Both the position numbers and the translations under genes were made by a program. The notes beneath the pieces are model-generated. The model saw only the letters and a list, made by a program, of their open reading frames with translations, had not been told where the DNA came from and did not search any database. Shown piece by piece: positions 1 through 9,768 of a DNA stretch of 64,000 nt; position 1 is the stretch's first letter; every line of letters starts with the position of its first letter. Source of the stretch: Marinobacter maroccanus (lineage in GTDB: Bacteria > Pseudomonadota > Gammaproteobacteria > Pseudomonadales > Oleiphilaceae); the NCBI RefSeq assembly GCF_002933275.1, contig NZ_PSSX01000010.1:62001-126000 (forward strand), read 5' to 3'.

Positions 1-226
1 CCATTTCCCGCTCCAGTTTAGAGAGTTCACCTTCGCCAAGCATCAGCTCGTTGTACAGGCGGGTGAAACCTTCCAGTTGTTTGAGGTTCTGGCTGTAGGC
101 CGTGAGTACGTTCGGGATCATGCCCAGCTTTTCCTGGCAGATCTGGAAGTACTTCTGGGTGTCCTCTGGCATCTCGCTGATCTCCGGGATGGGGAGATCC
201 AGGGCGACTACGTTTTTCTTGCTCAT
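1..226 (-). CDS. AhpD/carboxymuconolactone decarboxylase-like protein, C-terminus off window
   Basis: Only the first 75 codons are present; the gene runs off the left edge. Start ATG at 226 is preceded on the minus strand by TAGGAG. The translation begins MSKKNVVALDLPIPEI and ends at LSKLEREM, which in the CMD/AhpD family lies just before the CxxC redox or active-site motif, so that motif would lie outside the window. The family contains thiol peroxidase-like enzymes and uncharacterised relatives. It is the last minus-strand gene after the liu operon but is separated from liuE by a long inverted repeat, so co-transcription is doubtful. Function beyond family is not determinable. Confidence 0.75.
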   Translation of the reverse strand, partial: MSKKNVVALDLPIPEISEMPEDTQKYFQICQEKLGMIPNVLTAYSQNLKQLEGFTRLYNELMLGEGELSKLEREM

Positions 227-258
227 TCTTGGCTCCTAGCCTTCTTGTTCGGTGCTTT

Positions 259-362
259 GGCGGGCGGGAACAGCTTCCCAGGACACGCTGTAAATACGTC
301 CCTGTAAGCTTGACTGCAGCATCCATGCTGCAGACAGTCCTGGGAAGCTGTTCCCGCCCGCC
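259..362. repeat. Long inverted repeat with conserved 54-nt core, copy 1
   Basis: Perfect 25-bp arms (259-283 and 338-362) flank a 54-nt core (284-337) that contains the palindrome GCAGCATCCATGCTGC. The core, read in reverse complement, matches the core of the copy at 9641-9734 at 52 of 54 positions, while the arms of the two copies are unrelated. It lies between liuE and the AhpD-like gene and could act as a transcription stop or RNA stabiliser. Confidence 0.85.
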
Positions 363-369
363 AATTTGA

Positions 370-1278
370 TCATTGGCAGTTGCCGCCGAGTGCCTGGCCG
401 ACTTTGGAACCGTTGTGGCGGTTCAGCTGGCCACAGATCCAGTCGCCTGTGGCGACCAGCTTTTCAAGATCGACGCCGGTTTTGATGCCAAGGCCCTTAA
501 GCAGGTATAGCACGTCTTCGGTGGCGACGTTGCCCGAGGCGCCTTTGGCGTAGGGGCAGCCGCCGAGGCCGGCGACGGAGGCATCGATGACGCTGACGCC
601 TTCTTCCAGCACCGCATACAGGTTGGCCAGTGCCTGGCCATAGGTGTCGTGGAAGTGGGCTGCCAGCTTTTCCATGGGCACATGGGCGGCAACGGCTTCG
701 AGCATTCGCTTGGCTTTGATCGGGGTGCCCACGCCGATGGTGTCGCCCAGAGAGATTTCGTGGCAGCCCATGTCGTACAGGGCTTTGGCCACGCTGGCCA
801 CCTGTTCCGGGGCGATGTCGCCTTCGTACGGGCAGCCCATGACGGTGGAAACGTAACCACGCACGGGGATGCCGTATTTGCGGGCTTCTTCCACCACCGG
901 GGCGAAGCGTTCGAGGCTTTCGGCGATGGTGCAGTTGATGTTCTTTTTGGTGAAGGATTCGGACGCGGCGCCGAACACGGCCACTTCGTCGGCCTTCGCT
1001 GCCAGTGCCCCCTCAAACCCTTTCAGGTTCGGGGTGAGGGCGGAGTAGCGAACGCCAGCCTTGCGATTGATGCCGGCCATCACCTCGGCGGCGTCGCCCA
1101 TTTGTGGCACCCATTTCGGGGACACGAAGCTGGCGGCCTCGATGTGGCTCAGGCCGCTGTCTGCCAGGCGGTCGATCAGCCCGGTTTTGATGGCGGTGGC
1201 GATCACCGGGCCGGGCTCGTTCTGGAGTCCGTCCCGGGGGCTCATCTCAACCAGGCGAACCTGTTTGGGAAAGGCCAT
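370..1278 (-). CDS. liuE: Hydroxymethylglutaryl-CoA lyase
   Basis: 302 residues, usual length for the family. It cleaves 3-hydroxy-3-methylglutaryl-CoA to acetyl-CoA and acetoacetate, the last step of leucine degradation, in the cytoplasm. The N-terminal [13 protein letters not shown] holds the catalytic Arg-Asp pair and the C-terminal [19 protein letters not shown] is the family signature with the active-site Cys. Its ATG shares one base with the TGA of liuD (TGATG), indicating translational coupling. It is the last gene of the liu operon. Identification is by motif and context and is secure. Confidence 0.96.
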   Translation of the reverse strand: MAFPKQVRLVEMSPRDGLQNEPGPVIATAIKTGLIDRLADSGLSHIEAASFVSPKWVPQMGDAAEVMAGINRKAGVRYSALTPNLKGFEGALAAKADEVAVFGAASESFTKKNINCTIAESLERFAPVVEEARKYGIPVRGYVSTVMGCPYEGDIAPEQVASVAKALYDMGCHEISLGDTIGVGTPIKAKRMLEAVAAHVPMEKLAAHFHDTYGQALANLYAVLEEGVSVIDASVAGLGGCPYAKGASGNVATEDVLYLLKGLGIKTGVDLEKLVATGDWICGQLNRHNGSKVGQALGGNCQ

Positions 1279-3287
1279 CAGCCTGCCTCCTCTTGTTTCG
1301 CTTCAGGGTCGTTCACCTCAATGGCAATCAGTTCGGCACCTTCGGAAACCTGGTCGCCTTCGGCGAAGAAGATCTCGGTGACCACGCCGTCGGCCGGGGC
1401 CTTGATGGCGTGTTCCATCTTCATGGCTTCCATGATCACCAGGCTTTGGCCGGCGGTTACCTTGTCGCCGACCTTGGCCTGCACGGCCACGATGGCGCCG
1501 TTCATGGGCGCGGCCAGGCTGCCGTCGCCGGCCATTTCCTCGAAGCCGTAGCTTTCCTTGTACACGTTGCAGTTGAAGGTATCGCCTTCGTAGAACAGCA
1601 CCAGCTGGTCGTTGTGCAGGTTGCCGTGGATGCTGATGCGGTGGCCGTTGATGACCGCCTGCAGATAATCGTCGTCCAGGCGGGCGGTGAGGTTGTAGAC
1701 GCTGTCGCCCACGTACACCTGATAACGGTCATCCCGCTCAAGCACCTTGAGGTCGTGAATCTCTTCACCGACCTGCAGCTGCAGTGGCTGGGCGTACTCG
1801 GAGTTCATGCGCCAGCTGTTCTGGCGGCCAAATGGCGACCAGGGGTCGGTGCTGACCACTTCCCGGGATTTGCGCTGCTCCAGAACGAAGCCGGCGGCCA
1901 GGACGAGGGCTTTGTGGGTATCCAGCTTGGATTTCGGGAACAGCAGTTCCCGGTGGTCATCAATGAAACCGGTGGTCAGGTCTGCTTCCCGGAACGGCTG
2001 GGCATCGGCCAGGGCGTGCAGGAACCGGATGTTGGTTTTCACGCCGGCAATGCGATAATGCTCCAGGGCCTGGACCATGCGGTTGATGGCCTGGTCGCGG
2101 GTTTCGTCCCACACGATCAGCTTGGCGATCATGGGGTCGTAGTGGATGCTGATGTCGTCGCCTTCGGTCACACCGGTGTCGACCCGCACGTGGGCGCTTT
2201 CATCCGGAGTGCTCAGGTAACGCAGGTTGCCGGTGGCCGGCAGGAAGTCCTGGTCCGGGTCTTCGGCGTAAATCCGCGCTTCCAGGGCGTGGCCCCGGGT
2301 TTTCACCTGGGACTGTTCCAGCGGCAGGGCATCACCCCAAGCCACTTTCAGTTGCCACTCCACCAGATCCTGGCCCGTCACCATCTCGGTAACCGGGTGC
2401 TCCACCTGCAGGCGGGTGTTCATCTCCATGAAGAAGAAGGAACCGTCCACGTCGTACAGGAATTCGACGGTGCCGGCACCCACGTAGTTGATGGCCTGGG
2501 CGGCGCGCACGGCGGCCTCACCCATGGCCTTGCGAGTGTCTTCGCTCAGGCCGGGGGCCGGGGCTTCTTCCAGGACTTTCTGGTGGCGGCGCTGCACGGA
2601 GCAGTCACGCTCGGCCAGATACACGCCCTTGCCATCCTTGTCGCAGAACACCTGAATTTCCACGTGCCGTGGCTGGGTCAGGTAGCGTTCGATCAGCATG
2701 TCTGGGTTGCCAAAGGCGTTCTGGGCTTCCCGCTTGGCGGCGGCCAGGGCGTCGTCGAATTCGCCCATGTTATTTACCACGCGCATGCCCTTGCCGCCGC
2801 CACCGGCAACGGCCTTGAGCAGCAGCGGGAAGCCGCATTTCTCGGCTTCGGCCCGCAGGGTTTCCACAGACTGGTCGTCGCCATGGTAACCGGGCACCAG
2901 GGGTACGCCGGCTTTTTCCATGATGGCCTTGGCCGCAGATTTGGAGCCCATGGCGGCAATGGCCGAGGAGGGCGGGCCAATGAAGACAATGTTGTTGGCT
3001 TCGCAGGCTTCGGCGAACGCGGTGTTTTCCGAGAGGAAACCGTAGCCCGGGTGAACGGCCTGGGCGCCACTCTGCTTGGCAATCTCGATGATCTTTTCAG
3101 CCCGCAGGTAACTCTCGGAGCTGGGTGCAGGGCCGATGTGGAAGGCTTCGTCGGCCATGGCCACGTGCCGTGCATTGGCGTCGGCCTCTGAATAGACGGC
3201 GACAACGCGAATGCCCATGCGGTGGGCGGTTTGTATGATCCGGCAGGCGATTTCGCCCCGGTTGGCGATCAGTATCTTGCTGAACAT
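1278..3287 (-). CDS. liuD: Methylcrotonyl-CoA carboxylase biotin-containing alpha subunit
   Basis: 669 residues. This subunit carboxylates its own biotin with ATP and bicarbonate, for transfer to 3-methylcrotonyl-CoA by LiuB. In order it has a biotin-carboxylase N-domain ([17 protein letters not shown]), an ATP-grasp domain with the glycine loop GGGGKGMR, a biotin-carboxylase C-domain with [14 protein letters not shown], a linker, and a biotinyl domain ending in EAMKMEH with the biotinylated Lys near residue 623. It lies directly behind liuC: the start is 2 nt past the liuC stop, with the Shine-Dalgarno GGAGGAAG inside the end of liuC. Propionyl-CoA carboxylase is a close relative, but the liu neighbours settle the call. 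Confidence 0.96.
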   Translation of the reverse strand: MFSKILIANRGEIACRIIQTAHRMGIRVVAVYSEADANARHVAMADEAFHIGPAPSSESYLRAEKIIEIAKQSGAQAVHPGYGFLSENTAFAEACEANNIVFIGPPSSAIAAMGSKSAAKAIMEKAGVPLVPGYHGDDQSVETLRAEAEKCGFPLLLKAVAGGGGKGMRVVNNMGEFDDALAAAKREAQNAFGNPDMLIERYLTQPRHVEIQVFCDKDGKGVYLAERDCSVQRRHQKVLEEAPAPGLSEDTRKAMGEAAVRAAQAINYVGAGTVEFLYDVDGSFFFMEMNTRLQVEHPVTEMVTGQDLVEWQLKVAWGDALPLEQSQVKTRGHALEARIYAEDPDQDFLPATGNLRYLSTPDESAHVRVDTGVTEGDDISIHYDPMIAKLIVWDETRDQAINRMVQALEHYRIAGVKTNIRFLHALADAQPFREADLTTGFIDDHRELLFPKSKLDTHKALVLAAGFVLEQRKSREVVSTDPWSPFGRQNSWRMNSEYAQPLQLQVGEEIHDLKVLERDDRYQVYVGDSVYNLTARLDDDYLQAVINGHRISIHGNLHNDQLVLFYEGDTFNCNVYKESYGFEEMAGDGSLAAPMNGAIVAVQAKVGDKVTAGQSLVIMEAMKMEHAIKAPADGVVTEIFFAEGDQVSEGAELIAIEVNDPEAKQEEAG

Positions 3288-3289
3288 TG

Positions 3290-4096
3290 TTATTCTTCCT
3301 CCGGAACCCAGTTGGCCTTGCGCTTGTTCAGGAAGGCGCTGAGCCCTTCCTGCCCTTCTTCACCCACCCGGATATCCGCGATGCGGTGTGCCGTGTCGTC
3401 AATCACGTCGTCGTTGATGGGCTTGTGGCTAACGGCGAATACCAGGTCCTTGGCGGCTTTCATGGCCTCGGGCCCGTTCATGGCCAGTTGCTGGAGCATG
3501 TCGTTGCAGCGGGCTTCCATGGCTTCGACATCGTCACAGACGATGTGTACAAGGCCGTATTCCTGAGCCTGCTTTGCGGTGAACACTTCGGCGGAGATGA
3601 AATACCGCCGGGCCTGGCGCTCGCCGATGGCGCGCACCACGTAGGGGCTGATCACCGCCGGAATCAGGCCGAGCTTCACTTCACTGAGGCAGAAGCTGGA
3701 TTTCTCGGTGGCAATGACGATGTCACAGCAGGCGGCAAGGCCCACCGCGCCGCCGAAGGCAGCGCCCTGTACCAGGCCGATCACCGGCTTGGACAGATGG
3801 TTGAGTACGTTCATCAGCCGCGCCAGTTCCCGGGAATCGTCCAGGTTTTCCTGGCGGGAGTTCTCGGCCATACGGCGCATCCAGCCAAGGTCGGCCCCGG
3901 CCGAGAAGTGCTTGCCTTCGGAGCGCAGGATCACGACCTTAACGCTGTTGTCGGCATTCACCTCGGTGAGGGTGCTGATCAGTTGCTGGATGATCACGTC
4001 GTCGAAGGCGTTGTGCTTGTCGGGGCGGTTGAGAACCACCTCGGCAATGCCTTCGGATCGGTGTCTGAGCAGAACTGCGGATTCGTTGTCTGTCAT
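3290..4096 (-). CDS. liuC: 3-Methylglutaconyl-CoA hydratase (crotonase family)
   Basis: 268 residues, a crotonase-fold enzyme. It hydrates 3-methylglutaconyl-CoA to HMG-CoA, linking MCC to HMG-CoA lyase. Visible are the crotonase core with the oxyanion-hole segments SAGADLGWMRRM and GAAFGGAVGLAACCDIVIAT. The start is preceded by GGGGAGACTGAC, 14 nt after liuB, so it sits inside the operon. Sequence alone would only say enoyl-CoA hydratase/isomerase; the specific reaction rests on position between liuB and liuD. Confidence 0.93.
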   Translation of the reverse strand: MTDNESAVLLRHRSEGIAEVVLNRPDKHNAFDDVIIQQLISTLTEVNADNSVKVVILRSEGKHFSAGADLGWMRRMAENSRQENLDDSRELARLMNVLNHLSKPVIGLVQGAAFGGAVGLAACCDIVIATEKSSFCLSEVKLGLIPAVISPYVVRAIGERQARRYFISAEVFTAKQAQEYGLVHIVCDDVEAMEARCNDMLQQLAMNGPEAMKAAKDLVFAVSHKPINDDVIDDTAHRIADIRVGEEGQEGLSAFLNKRKANWVPEEE

Positions 4097-4110
4097 GTCA
4101 GTCTCCCCGA

Positions 4111-5718
4111 TTACATCCGGAACACGCCGAAGCGCGTTGGCTTGGCGGGTCGGTTAAGGGTGGCAGACAGGCTCAGGGCAACCACTTCGCGGGTCTGGGC
4201 CGGGTCGATGACGCCGTCGTCCCAGAGGCGAGCACTGGCGTAGTAGGGGTGGCCCTGGTGTTCGTAGGTGTCGATGATCGGCTGCTTGAATTCCGCCTCT
4301 TCCTCGGCGCTCCATTCCTGGCCCTTGCGCTCCATGCCTTCGCGGCGAACGGTGGCCATAACGCCGGCGGCCTGCTCGCCACCCATGACGGAGATGCGGG
4401 CGTTGGGCCACATCCACAGGAAGTCGGGGCTGTAGGCGCGGCCGCACATGCCGTAATTGCCCGCCCCGAAAGACCCGCCGATCAGCACGGTGATCTTCGG
4501 TACGTTGGCACAGGCCACGGCCATAACCATCTTGGCGCCGTGCTTGGCGATGCCTTCAGATTCGTATTTCTGGCCGACCATGAAGCCGGTGATGTTCTGC
4601 AGGAATAGCAGCGGGATGTTGCGCTGGCAGCACAATTCAACGAAGTGGGCGCCTTTCTGGGCGGCTTCGCTGAACAGGATGCCGTTGTTGGCGATGATGC
4701 CCACCGGGTAGCCGTGAATGTGGGCAAAGCCGGTCACCAGGGTCTGGCCGTAGTAGCGTTTGAATTCGTCAAACTCGGAACCATCGACAGTGCGGGCGAT
4801 GACGTCGCGCACGTCGAACTGCTTGCGCAGGTCGGTGCCAACGATGCCGTAGATTTCTTCGGCGTCGTACAGCGGTGCCTTAGGCTTGCGGATTTCCACA
4901 TCCGTTGGCTTGCGACGGTTCAGGTTGGAGACGCTGCGCCGGGCGATTTCCAGGGCGTGAGCGTCGTTCTCGGCGTAGTGGTCGGCAACACCGGAGATTT
5001 TACAGTGTACGTCGGCGCCACCGAGGTCTTCGGCGGTCACTACTTCACCGGTGGCGGCTTTCACCAGCGGCGGGCCGGCCAGGAAGATGGTGCCCTGGTT
5101 GCGGACGATAATGGATTCGTCCGCCATGGCGGGCACGTAGGCGCCACCGGCGGTGCACAGGCCCATAACGACGGCAATCTGCGGGATGTCGTCGGCGGAC
5201 ATGCGGGCTTGGTTATAGAAGATGCGGCCGAAGTGGTCGCGATCCGGGAAGACTTCGTCCTGGCGGGGCAGGTTGGCGCCGCCGGAGTCGACCAGGTAGA
5301 TGCACGGCAGGCGGTTCTGCAGGGCGATTTCCTGGGCGCGCAGGTGTTTTTTCACGGTAAGCGGGTAGTAGCTGCCGCCTTTTACGGTGGCGTCGTTGGC
5401 GATGATCATGCATTCGGTGCCGGAGACGCGGCCCACGCCGGCGATCACGCCTGCCGCGGGGACTTCTTCATCGTAGACGTTGTAGGCGGCGAATTGGCCG
5501 ATTTCCAGGAACGGGGAGCCGTCGTCCAGGAGGCGGTTGATGCGCTCTCTGGGCAGCAGTTTGCCACGGGCGATGTGGCGTTCCTGGTAGGAGGGGCCGC
5601 CGCCTTGCTGGATGGTGGAAACTTTGTCTCGCAGGTCGGCTACGGCCTGGGCCATGGATTCCTGGTTGGCCTGGAACTCTTCGGACCTGGGGTTAATCTT
5701 GCTTTGCAGTATTGTCAT
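4111..5718 (-). CDS. liuB: Methylcrotonyl-CoA carboxylase carboxyltransferase (beta) subunit
   Basis: 535 residues from the ATG at 5718, which has AGGAAG upstream and gives the standard N-terminus [15 protein letters not shown]. The reading frame stays open 144 nt further up to 5862, but that extension is the inverted repeat at 5752-5849 and is not protein-like. The enzyme transfers CO2 from biotin on LiuD to methylcrotonyl-CoA. Two crotonase-like carboxyltransferase halves are visible, including [30 protein letters not shown] and [18 protein letters not shown]. Second gene of the liu structural operon. Confidence 0.96.
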   Translation of the reverse strand: MTILQSKINPRSEEFQANQESMAQAVADLRDKVSTIQQGGGPSYQERHIARGKLLPRERINRLLDDGSPFLEIGQFAAYNVYDEEVPAAGVIAGVGRVSGTECMIIANDATVKGGSYYPLTVKKHLRAQEIALQNRLPCIYLVDSGGANLPRQDEVFPDRDHFGRIFYNQARMSADDIPQIAVVMGLCTAGGAYVPAMADESIIVRNQGTIFLAGPPLVKAATGEVVTAEDLGGADVHCKISGVADHYAENDAHALEIARRSVSNLNRRKPTDVEIRKPKAPLYDAEEIYGIVGTDLRKQFDVRDVIARTVDGSEFDEFKRYYGQTLVTGFAHIHGYPVGIIANNGILFSEAAQKGAHFVELCCQRNIPLLFLQNITGFMVGQKYESEGIAKHGAKMVMAVACANVPKITVLIGGSFGAGNYGMCGRAYSPDFLWMWPNARISVMGGEQAAGVMATVRREGMERKGQEWSAEEEAEFKQPIIDTYEHQGHPYYASARLWDDGVIDPAQTREVVALSLSATLNRPAKPTRFGVFRM

Positions 5719-5751
5719 GGTTTTGACTTCCTGACCTCGGGGAGTCGGGGC

Positions 5752-5849
5752 CGGTGGCAGGGCAGTCCGGGAACCGCTACGAGCACATCCATGTGCGCTT
5801 GTTTCGGGCCATCCATGGCCCTCTACATTCCCGGACTGCCCTGCCACCG
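5752..5849. repeat. Long inverted repeat with 54-nt core, divergent copy 2
   Basis: Perfect 22-bp arms (5752-5773 and 5828-5849), extended by a near-match, enclose exactly 54 nt (5774-5827). The core sequence differs from copies 1 and 3, but a GGGCCATCCATGGCCC palindrome is centred at the same offset as their CATCCATG palindrome, and a second mini-hairpin GCACATCCATGTGC lies in the first half. It sits between liuA and liuB, inside the operon. Confidence 0.8.
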
Positions 5850-5925
5850 CCCCCTCCGTCACACTTTGGGTGCTGGCTTCCTTAGAACCGTAAAAGGCCT
5901 CGGGAGCCGGTGGCGTGAAGCTGTT

Positions 5926-7095
5926 TTACTTGTTCAGGTACAGCTCGCGGCCGATCAGCATCCGACGGATCTCGGACGTACCAGCACCGATTTCATACAG
6001 TTTGGCGTCGCGAAGCAGGCGGCCTGTCGGGTATTCGTTGATGTAGCCGTTACCGCCGAGCAGCTGGATGGCGTCCAGGGCGATTTTGGTGGCCATTTCG
6101 GCGGAGTAGAGGATCGCGCCGGCGGCGTCTTTACGGGTGGTTTCCGCGCCGCGGTCGGCGGACATGGCAACCATGTAGACGTAGGACTTGGCGGTGTTCA
6201 TCCAGGTGTACATGTCGGCGACTTTGCCCTGTACCAGTTCGAACTCGCCAATGGCCTGGCCAAACTGTTTGCGCTCGCGGATGTAGGGGACGACGACGTC
6301 CATGGCGGCTTGCATGATGCCCAGCGGGCCGCCTGAAAGAACGAGGCGTTCATAGTCAAGGCCGCTCATAAGGACTTTGGCACCGTTGCCAACGCCGCCA
6401 AGGACGTTTTCCTTGGGTACTTTGCAGTCCTGGAATACCAGCTCACAGGTGTTGGAGCCGCGCATGCCGAGTTTGTCGAGTTTCTGGTGGCGGCTGAAGC
6501 CCGGGGCGTCGCGTTCTACGATAAAGGCGGTTACGCCTTTGGAGCCGGCCTGGGTGTCGGTTTTGGCGTAGATCACGTAGGTGTGTGCGTCCGGGCCGTT
6601 GGTGATCCACATTTTGTTGCCGTTGAGGACGTAGTGGTCACCGGCGTCTTTGGCGCTGAGTTTCATGGAGATAACGTCGGAGCCGGCGTTGGGCTCGGAC
6701 ATGGCCAGGGCGCCAATGTGTTCGCCACTAACGAGTTTTGGCAGGTATTTCTGTTTCTGCTCTTCGGTGCCGTTGCGGTGAATCTGGTTTACACACAGGT
6801 TGGAGTGGGCACCGTAGGAGAGGCCAACGGAGGCGGAGGCACGGCTGATTTCTTCCATGGCAATCACGTGCGCCAGGTAGCCCATGTCGGAGCCGCCGTA
6901 TTCTTCGCTCACGGTGATACCCAGCAGACCCATGTCGCCCATTTTCCGCCACAGGTCCATGGGGAACTCGTTGTTGCGGTCAATTTCCTCGGCGCGCGGT
7001 GCGATTTCGGAAGCAGCAAAGCCGTTGATCTGCTCGCGGAGCATATCGAGGGTTTCGCCGAGGCCGAAGTTGAGCTCTGAGTACTGTGATTTCAT
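5926..7095 (-). CDS. liuA: Isovaleryl-CoA dehydrogenase
   Basis: 389 residues, FAD-dependent acyl-CoA dehydrogenase oxidising isovaleryl-CoA to 3-methylcrotonyl-CoA and passing electrons to ETF. The segment [14 protein letters not shown] places the catalytic Glu at about residue 249, the position used by isovaleryl-CoA dehydrogenases rather than the C-terminal Glu of most family members. The C-terminal [19 protein letters not shown] and [15 protein letters not shown] are typical of the group. First structural gene after liuR, 29 nt downstream of it. Confidence 0.95.
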   Translation of the reverse strand: MKSQYSELNFGLGETLDMLREQINGFAASEIAPRAEEIDRNNEFPMDLWRKMGDMGLLGITVSEEYGGSDMGYLAHVIAMEEISRASASVGLSYGAHSNLCVNQIHRNGTEEQKQKYLPKLVSGEHIGALAMSEPNAGSDVISMKLSAKDAGDHYVLNGNKMWITNGPDAHTYVIYAKTDTQAGSKGVTAFIVERDAPGFSRHQKLDKLGMRGSNTCELVFQDCKVPKENVLGGVGNGAKVLMSGLDYERLVLSGGPLGIMQAAMDVVVPYIRERKQFGQAIGEFELVQGKVADMYTWMNTAKSYVYMVAMSADRGAETTRKDAAGAILYSAEMATKIALDAIQLLGGNGYINEYPTGRLLRDAKLYEIGAGTSEIRRMLIGRELYLNK

Positions 7096-7124
7096 CGTTG
7101 GCTACCTTTGATTTCTGTCATTCA

Positions 7125-7568
7125 TTAGTTTTCAGCGGTCTGCCTGGCTTCTTCTTTTACCGGGGCCTGCTGTTTCTTTTTCTTCTGCAGCTCTGCCAGG
7201 GCTTCTCGGCACCGGGCTTCAGCTGTATCCATTTCCATTTCTGCCTGGGCAATGTCGTTTTTCTGCTGTTCCAGCTGAGCCCGTTTATTTTCCAGGATGG
7301 TCAGCATTTTCAGCAGCTGTTTTTCATTGCCACTAAGGGTTTCGTCCCACAGGTCGAATAATTCTTTGGTTTCCGCCAGGGAAAATCCCATTCGCTTGCC
7401 GCGGAGAATAAGCTTTAGACGCACTCGATCCTTTGAGCTGAAGATCCGTGTCTGCCCGCGCCGTGTGGGCCTGAGCAGCTCTTGATCTTCATAGAAACGA
7501 ATGCTCCGGGTTGTCACGTCGAACTCTTTTGCGAGCTCACTGATGCTGTATGTCTTTTTAATGTCCAT
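7125..7568 (-). CDS. liuR: MerR-family regulator of branched-chain acyl-CoA catabolism
   Basis: 147 residues. The N-terminal winged helix YSISELAKEFDVTTRSIRFYEDQELL is followed by a long coiled coil with heptad-like Leu/Glu content and a short Lys/Gln-rich tail (KKKKQQ), with no metal-binding cysteines, as in the LiuR subgroup rather than metal sensors. It heads the liu operon and diverges from the plus-strand dehydrogenase set. The start has AAGGAAATCCCA upstream. LiuR proteins elsewhere repress liu genes in the absence of pathway CoA esters; that role is inferred here from position and family. Confidence 0.92.
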   Translation of the reverse strand: MDIKKTYSISELAKEFDVTTRSIRFYEDQELLRPTRRGQTRIFSSKDRVRLKLILRGKRMGFSLAETKELFDLWDETLSGNEKQLLKMLTILENKRAQLEQQKNDIAQAEMEMDTAEARCREALAELQKKKKQQAPVKEEARQTAEN

Positions 7569-7602
7569 TGGGATTTCCTTTTTAGACTTAGGTTAGATAA
7601 AG

Positions 7603-7618
7603 TTTACGTAAACGTAAA
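7603..7618. promoter_or_regulatory. Probable LiuR operator in divergent promoter region
   Basis: TTTACGTAAACGTAAA lies in the 104-bp gap between liuR and the divergent SDR gene. It is a MerR-style inverted repeat resembling the published LiuR motif type, and it overlaps a plausible minus-strand -35 (TTTACG) with a weak -10 (TAACCT) 17 bp on. One site could control both operons. Confidence 0.6.
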
Positions 7619-7672
7619 GTAGTTTTAGGGTCCGATTTTTAACAAACAGAATCCTGAAAAGGGGAGTGAACG

Positions 7673-8434
7673 ATGGAATTCAAAAATGTGGCAGCCATTG
7701 TAACAGGCGGTGCTTCCGGACTGGGCGAGGGTGCGGCGCGGGCACTGGCCGCTGCCGGCTGCAAGGTCGCTGTTCTGGATCTTCAGCAAGAGCAGGGTGA
7801 AAAGGTGGCCGCGGATATCGGCGGCATTTTCCTGAAATGTGATGTCAGTTCCCCGGACAGCGCCGAAGCGGCCATCACTGCCGCCCGGGAGGCCCACGGC
7901 CCCTGCGGTATTGCTGTTAACTGCGCCGGTATTGCCACGGCCTCGAAGATTCTGGGCCGCGAGGGCGTGATGCCGCTGGAGAACTTCAGCAAGGTTATCC
8001 AGGTCAACCTGATTGGTACCTTTAACATCCTGCGCCTGGCGGCAGCGGACATGGCCCAGCGTGAACCCAACGCCGATGGTGAGCGCGGTGTGATCATTAA
8101 CACTGCTTCGGTAGCCGCCTATGAGGGCCAGATTGGCCAGGCGGCCTACAGTGCTTCCAAGGGCGGTGTGGTATCGCTAACCCTGCAGTCGGCCCGTGAG
8201 CTGGCTCGCGAAGGCATCCGTGTAAATACGATTGCACCGGGCCTGTTCATGACACCCATGATGGCGGGTATGCCAGAGGAAGTTCAGGAGGGCCTGGCCG
8301 CCACGCTGCCATTCCCGAAACGCCTCGGCAAGCCAGAGGAATTCGGCATGATGGTGGACCAGATGGTGCGCAACCCGATTCTCAACGGCGAAGTGATTCG
8401 TCTGGACTGCGCGCTTCGTATGGCGCCCAAGTAA
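7673..8434 (+). CDS. SDR dehydrogenase, 3-hydroxy-2-methylbutyryl-CoA/3-hydroxyacyl-CoA type
   Basis: 253 residues, classical short-chain dehydrogenase. It shows the NAD-binding GGASGLGEG turn, NCAGI, the catalytic Ser in INTASVAAYEG and the YSASK catalytic pair. Length and the C-terminal RLGKPEEFGMMVDQM with RLDCALRMAPK fit the type-II hydroxyacyl-CoA dehydrogenase group (HSD17B10-like) that oxidises 2-methyl-3-hydroxybutyryl-CoA in isoleucine breakdown. It is the first gene of a plus-strand set with an acyl-CoA dehydrogenase and a thiolase, 104 bp from divergent liuR. Substrate is inferred. Confidence 0.85.
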   Translation: MEFKNVAAIVTGGASGLGEGAARALAAAGCKVAVLDLQQEQGEKVAADIGGIFLKCDVSSPDSAEAAITAAREAHGPCGIAVNCAGIATASKILGREGVMPLENFSKVIQVNLIGTFNILRLAAADMAQREPNADGERGVIINTASVAAYEGQIGQAAYSASKGGVVSLTLQSARELAREGIRVNTIAPGLFMTPMMAGMPEEVQEGLAATLPFPKRLGKPEEFGMMVDQMVRNPILNGEVIRLDCALRMAPK

Positions 8435-8458
8435 AGCATTCAATTGCAGGAGACATAC

Positions 8459-9610
8459 ATGACCGTGTCTGTTGATAAAGAAGAACTGGGGATGTTCCGG
8501 GATTCCGTTATCAAGGTCCTGGAAAAAGAAGTGACGCCGCACTACGAAGCCTGGGAGAAGTCCGGGCTGGTGCCCCGCGAGCTCTGGAACACCCTGGGCG
8601 ACGCCGGGATGCTGTGCGTGGATGTGCCTGAAGAGTGGGGTGGCATTGGTGCACCTTTCCAGTTCTCCGTGGTGGTGGGTGAAGAACTCGCCCGCATGGG
8701 ATTCGGCGCGCTGTCCACGAACGTGATGGTCCATTCGGACATTGTGGCTCCCTACCTGAGCCACATGGGCAATGAAGAGCAACGGCAACAGTGGCTGCCC
8801 AAGCTGGTTTCCGGTGAAGCCGTTGGCGCCATCGCCATGACTGAACCCGGCGCCGGTAGTGACCTGCAGGCGATCCGCACCAGCGCGGTCAAGGATGGTG
8901 ATGAGTACATCCTGAACGGTTCCAAGACCTTCATCACCAACGGCCAGCACGCTGACATGGTCATCGTCGCCGCGAAAACCGACCCGAAAGCCGGCGCCCG
9001 CGGCATCAGTCTGTTCCTGGTGGATACCTCGCTGCCGGGCTACAGCAAAGGCCGCAACCTGGACAAGATCGGCCAGCATTCCGGGGATACTTCCGAGCTG
9101 TTCTTCTCTGACATGCGCATCCCGGCTTCCGCACTCCTCGGTGAAGAGGGGCAGGGTTTTGTTTACCTGATGAAGGAACTGCCCCGGGAACGTCTGGTGA
9201 TCGGTGCGCTGGGCGTAGCTGCCGCCCGTGGCTCCCTGGACCTGACCATCGCCTACGCCCAGGAGCGGGAACTGTTCGGCCAGAAACTGGCCCAACTGCA
9301 GAACACCCGTTTCGAGATCGCCCGCATGGAAACCGACTACCGGGTGAACAAGGCGTTCGTGGACCAGTGCATCGACCAGTACGACCTGGGCGAGCTGGAC
9401 GCACCAACCGCCTCCATGGCCAAGTACAGCGCCACCGAAATGCAGTGCCGCGTGGCCGATGGCTGTTTGCAGCTGTTTGGCGGTTACGGTTACACCACCG
9501 AGTACCCGATTTCCCGGGCCTTTATCGACGCGCGGGTGCAGCGCATTTACGGCGGCACCTCGGAAGTCATGAAAGAAATTATTGCCCGCTCGGTACTGGG
9601 CAAGGCCTGA
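8459..9610 (+). CDS. Acyl-CoA dehydrogenase
   Basis: 383 residues from the ATG at 8459, which has GCAGGAGACATAC in front; an in-frame start 15 nt earlier lacks this spacing. FAD enzyme of the acyl-CoA dehydrogenase family: AIAMTEPGAGSDLQ (FAD/substrate loop), FITNGQHADM, and the C-terminal GGYGYTTEYPISRAFIDARV followed by IYGGTSEVMKEIIARS. It follows the SDR gene by 24 nt. A role on 2-methyl-branched acyl-CoA is likely from the neighbours, but long-chain substrates cannot be excluded. Confidence 0.88.
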   Translation: MTVSVDKEELGMFRDSVIKVLEKEVTPHYEAWEKSGLVPRELWNTLGDAGMLCVDVPEEWGGIGAPFQFSVVVGEELARMGFGALSTNVMVHSDIVAPYLSHMGNEEQRQQWLPKLVSGEAVGAIAMTEPGAGSDLQAIRTSAVKDGDEYILNGSKTFITNGQHADMVIVAAKTDPKAGARGISLFLVDTSLPGYSKGRNLDKIGQHSGDTSELFFSDMRIPASALLGEEGQGFVYLMKELPRERLVIGALGVAAARGSLDLTIAYAQERELFGQKLAQLQNTRFEIARMETDYRVNKAFVDQCIDQYDLGELDAPTASMAKYSATEMQCRVADGCLQLFGGYGYTTEYPISRAFIDARVQRIYGGTSEVMKEIIARSVLGKA

Positions 9611-9640
9611 GGAAGGCAACTCGAATGCTCGGGGTCCGAG

Positions 9641-9734
9641 CAGGGGCAGCCTTTCCGGGACTGTCTGCAGCATGGATGCTGCAGTCGAGCGTACAGGGAC
9701 GTATTTACAGCGTGTCCCGGAAAGGCTGCCCCTG
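9641..9734. repeat. Long inverted repeat with conserved 54-nt core, copy 3
   Basis: Perfect 20-bp arms (9641-9660 and 9715-9734), with weaker pairing beyond, flank a 54-nt core (9661-9714) holding GCAGCATGGATGCTGC and GTACAGGGACGTATTTACAG. The core is 52/54 identical to the reverse complement of the core at 284-337, but the arms have a completely different sequence. It fills the gap between the acyl-CoA dehydrogenase and thiolase genes. Confidence 0.85.
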
Positions 9735-9768
9735 ATCGGGCCCTCCACCCAATCAGGAGGACAACAAA

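Noticed and set aside
1293..3191. 632-codon frame antisense to liuD
   Set aside because: Mirror of a conserved gene; Val/Gly/His-rich with no motif.
4645..6336. 563-codon frame antisense to liuB and liuA
   Set aside because: Crosses two real genes and the inverted repeat on the other strand; no motif or start signal.
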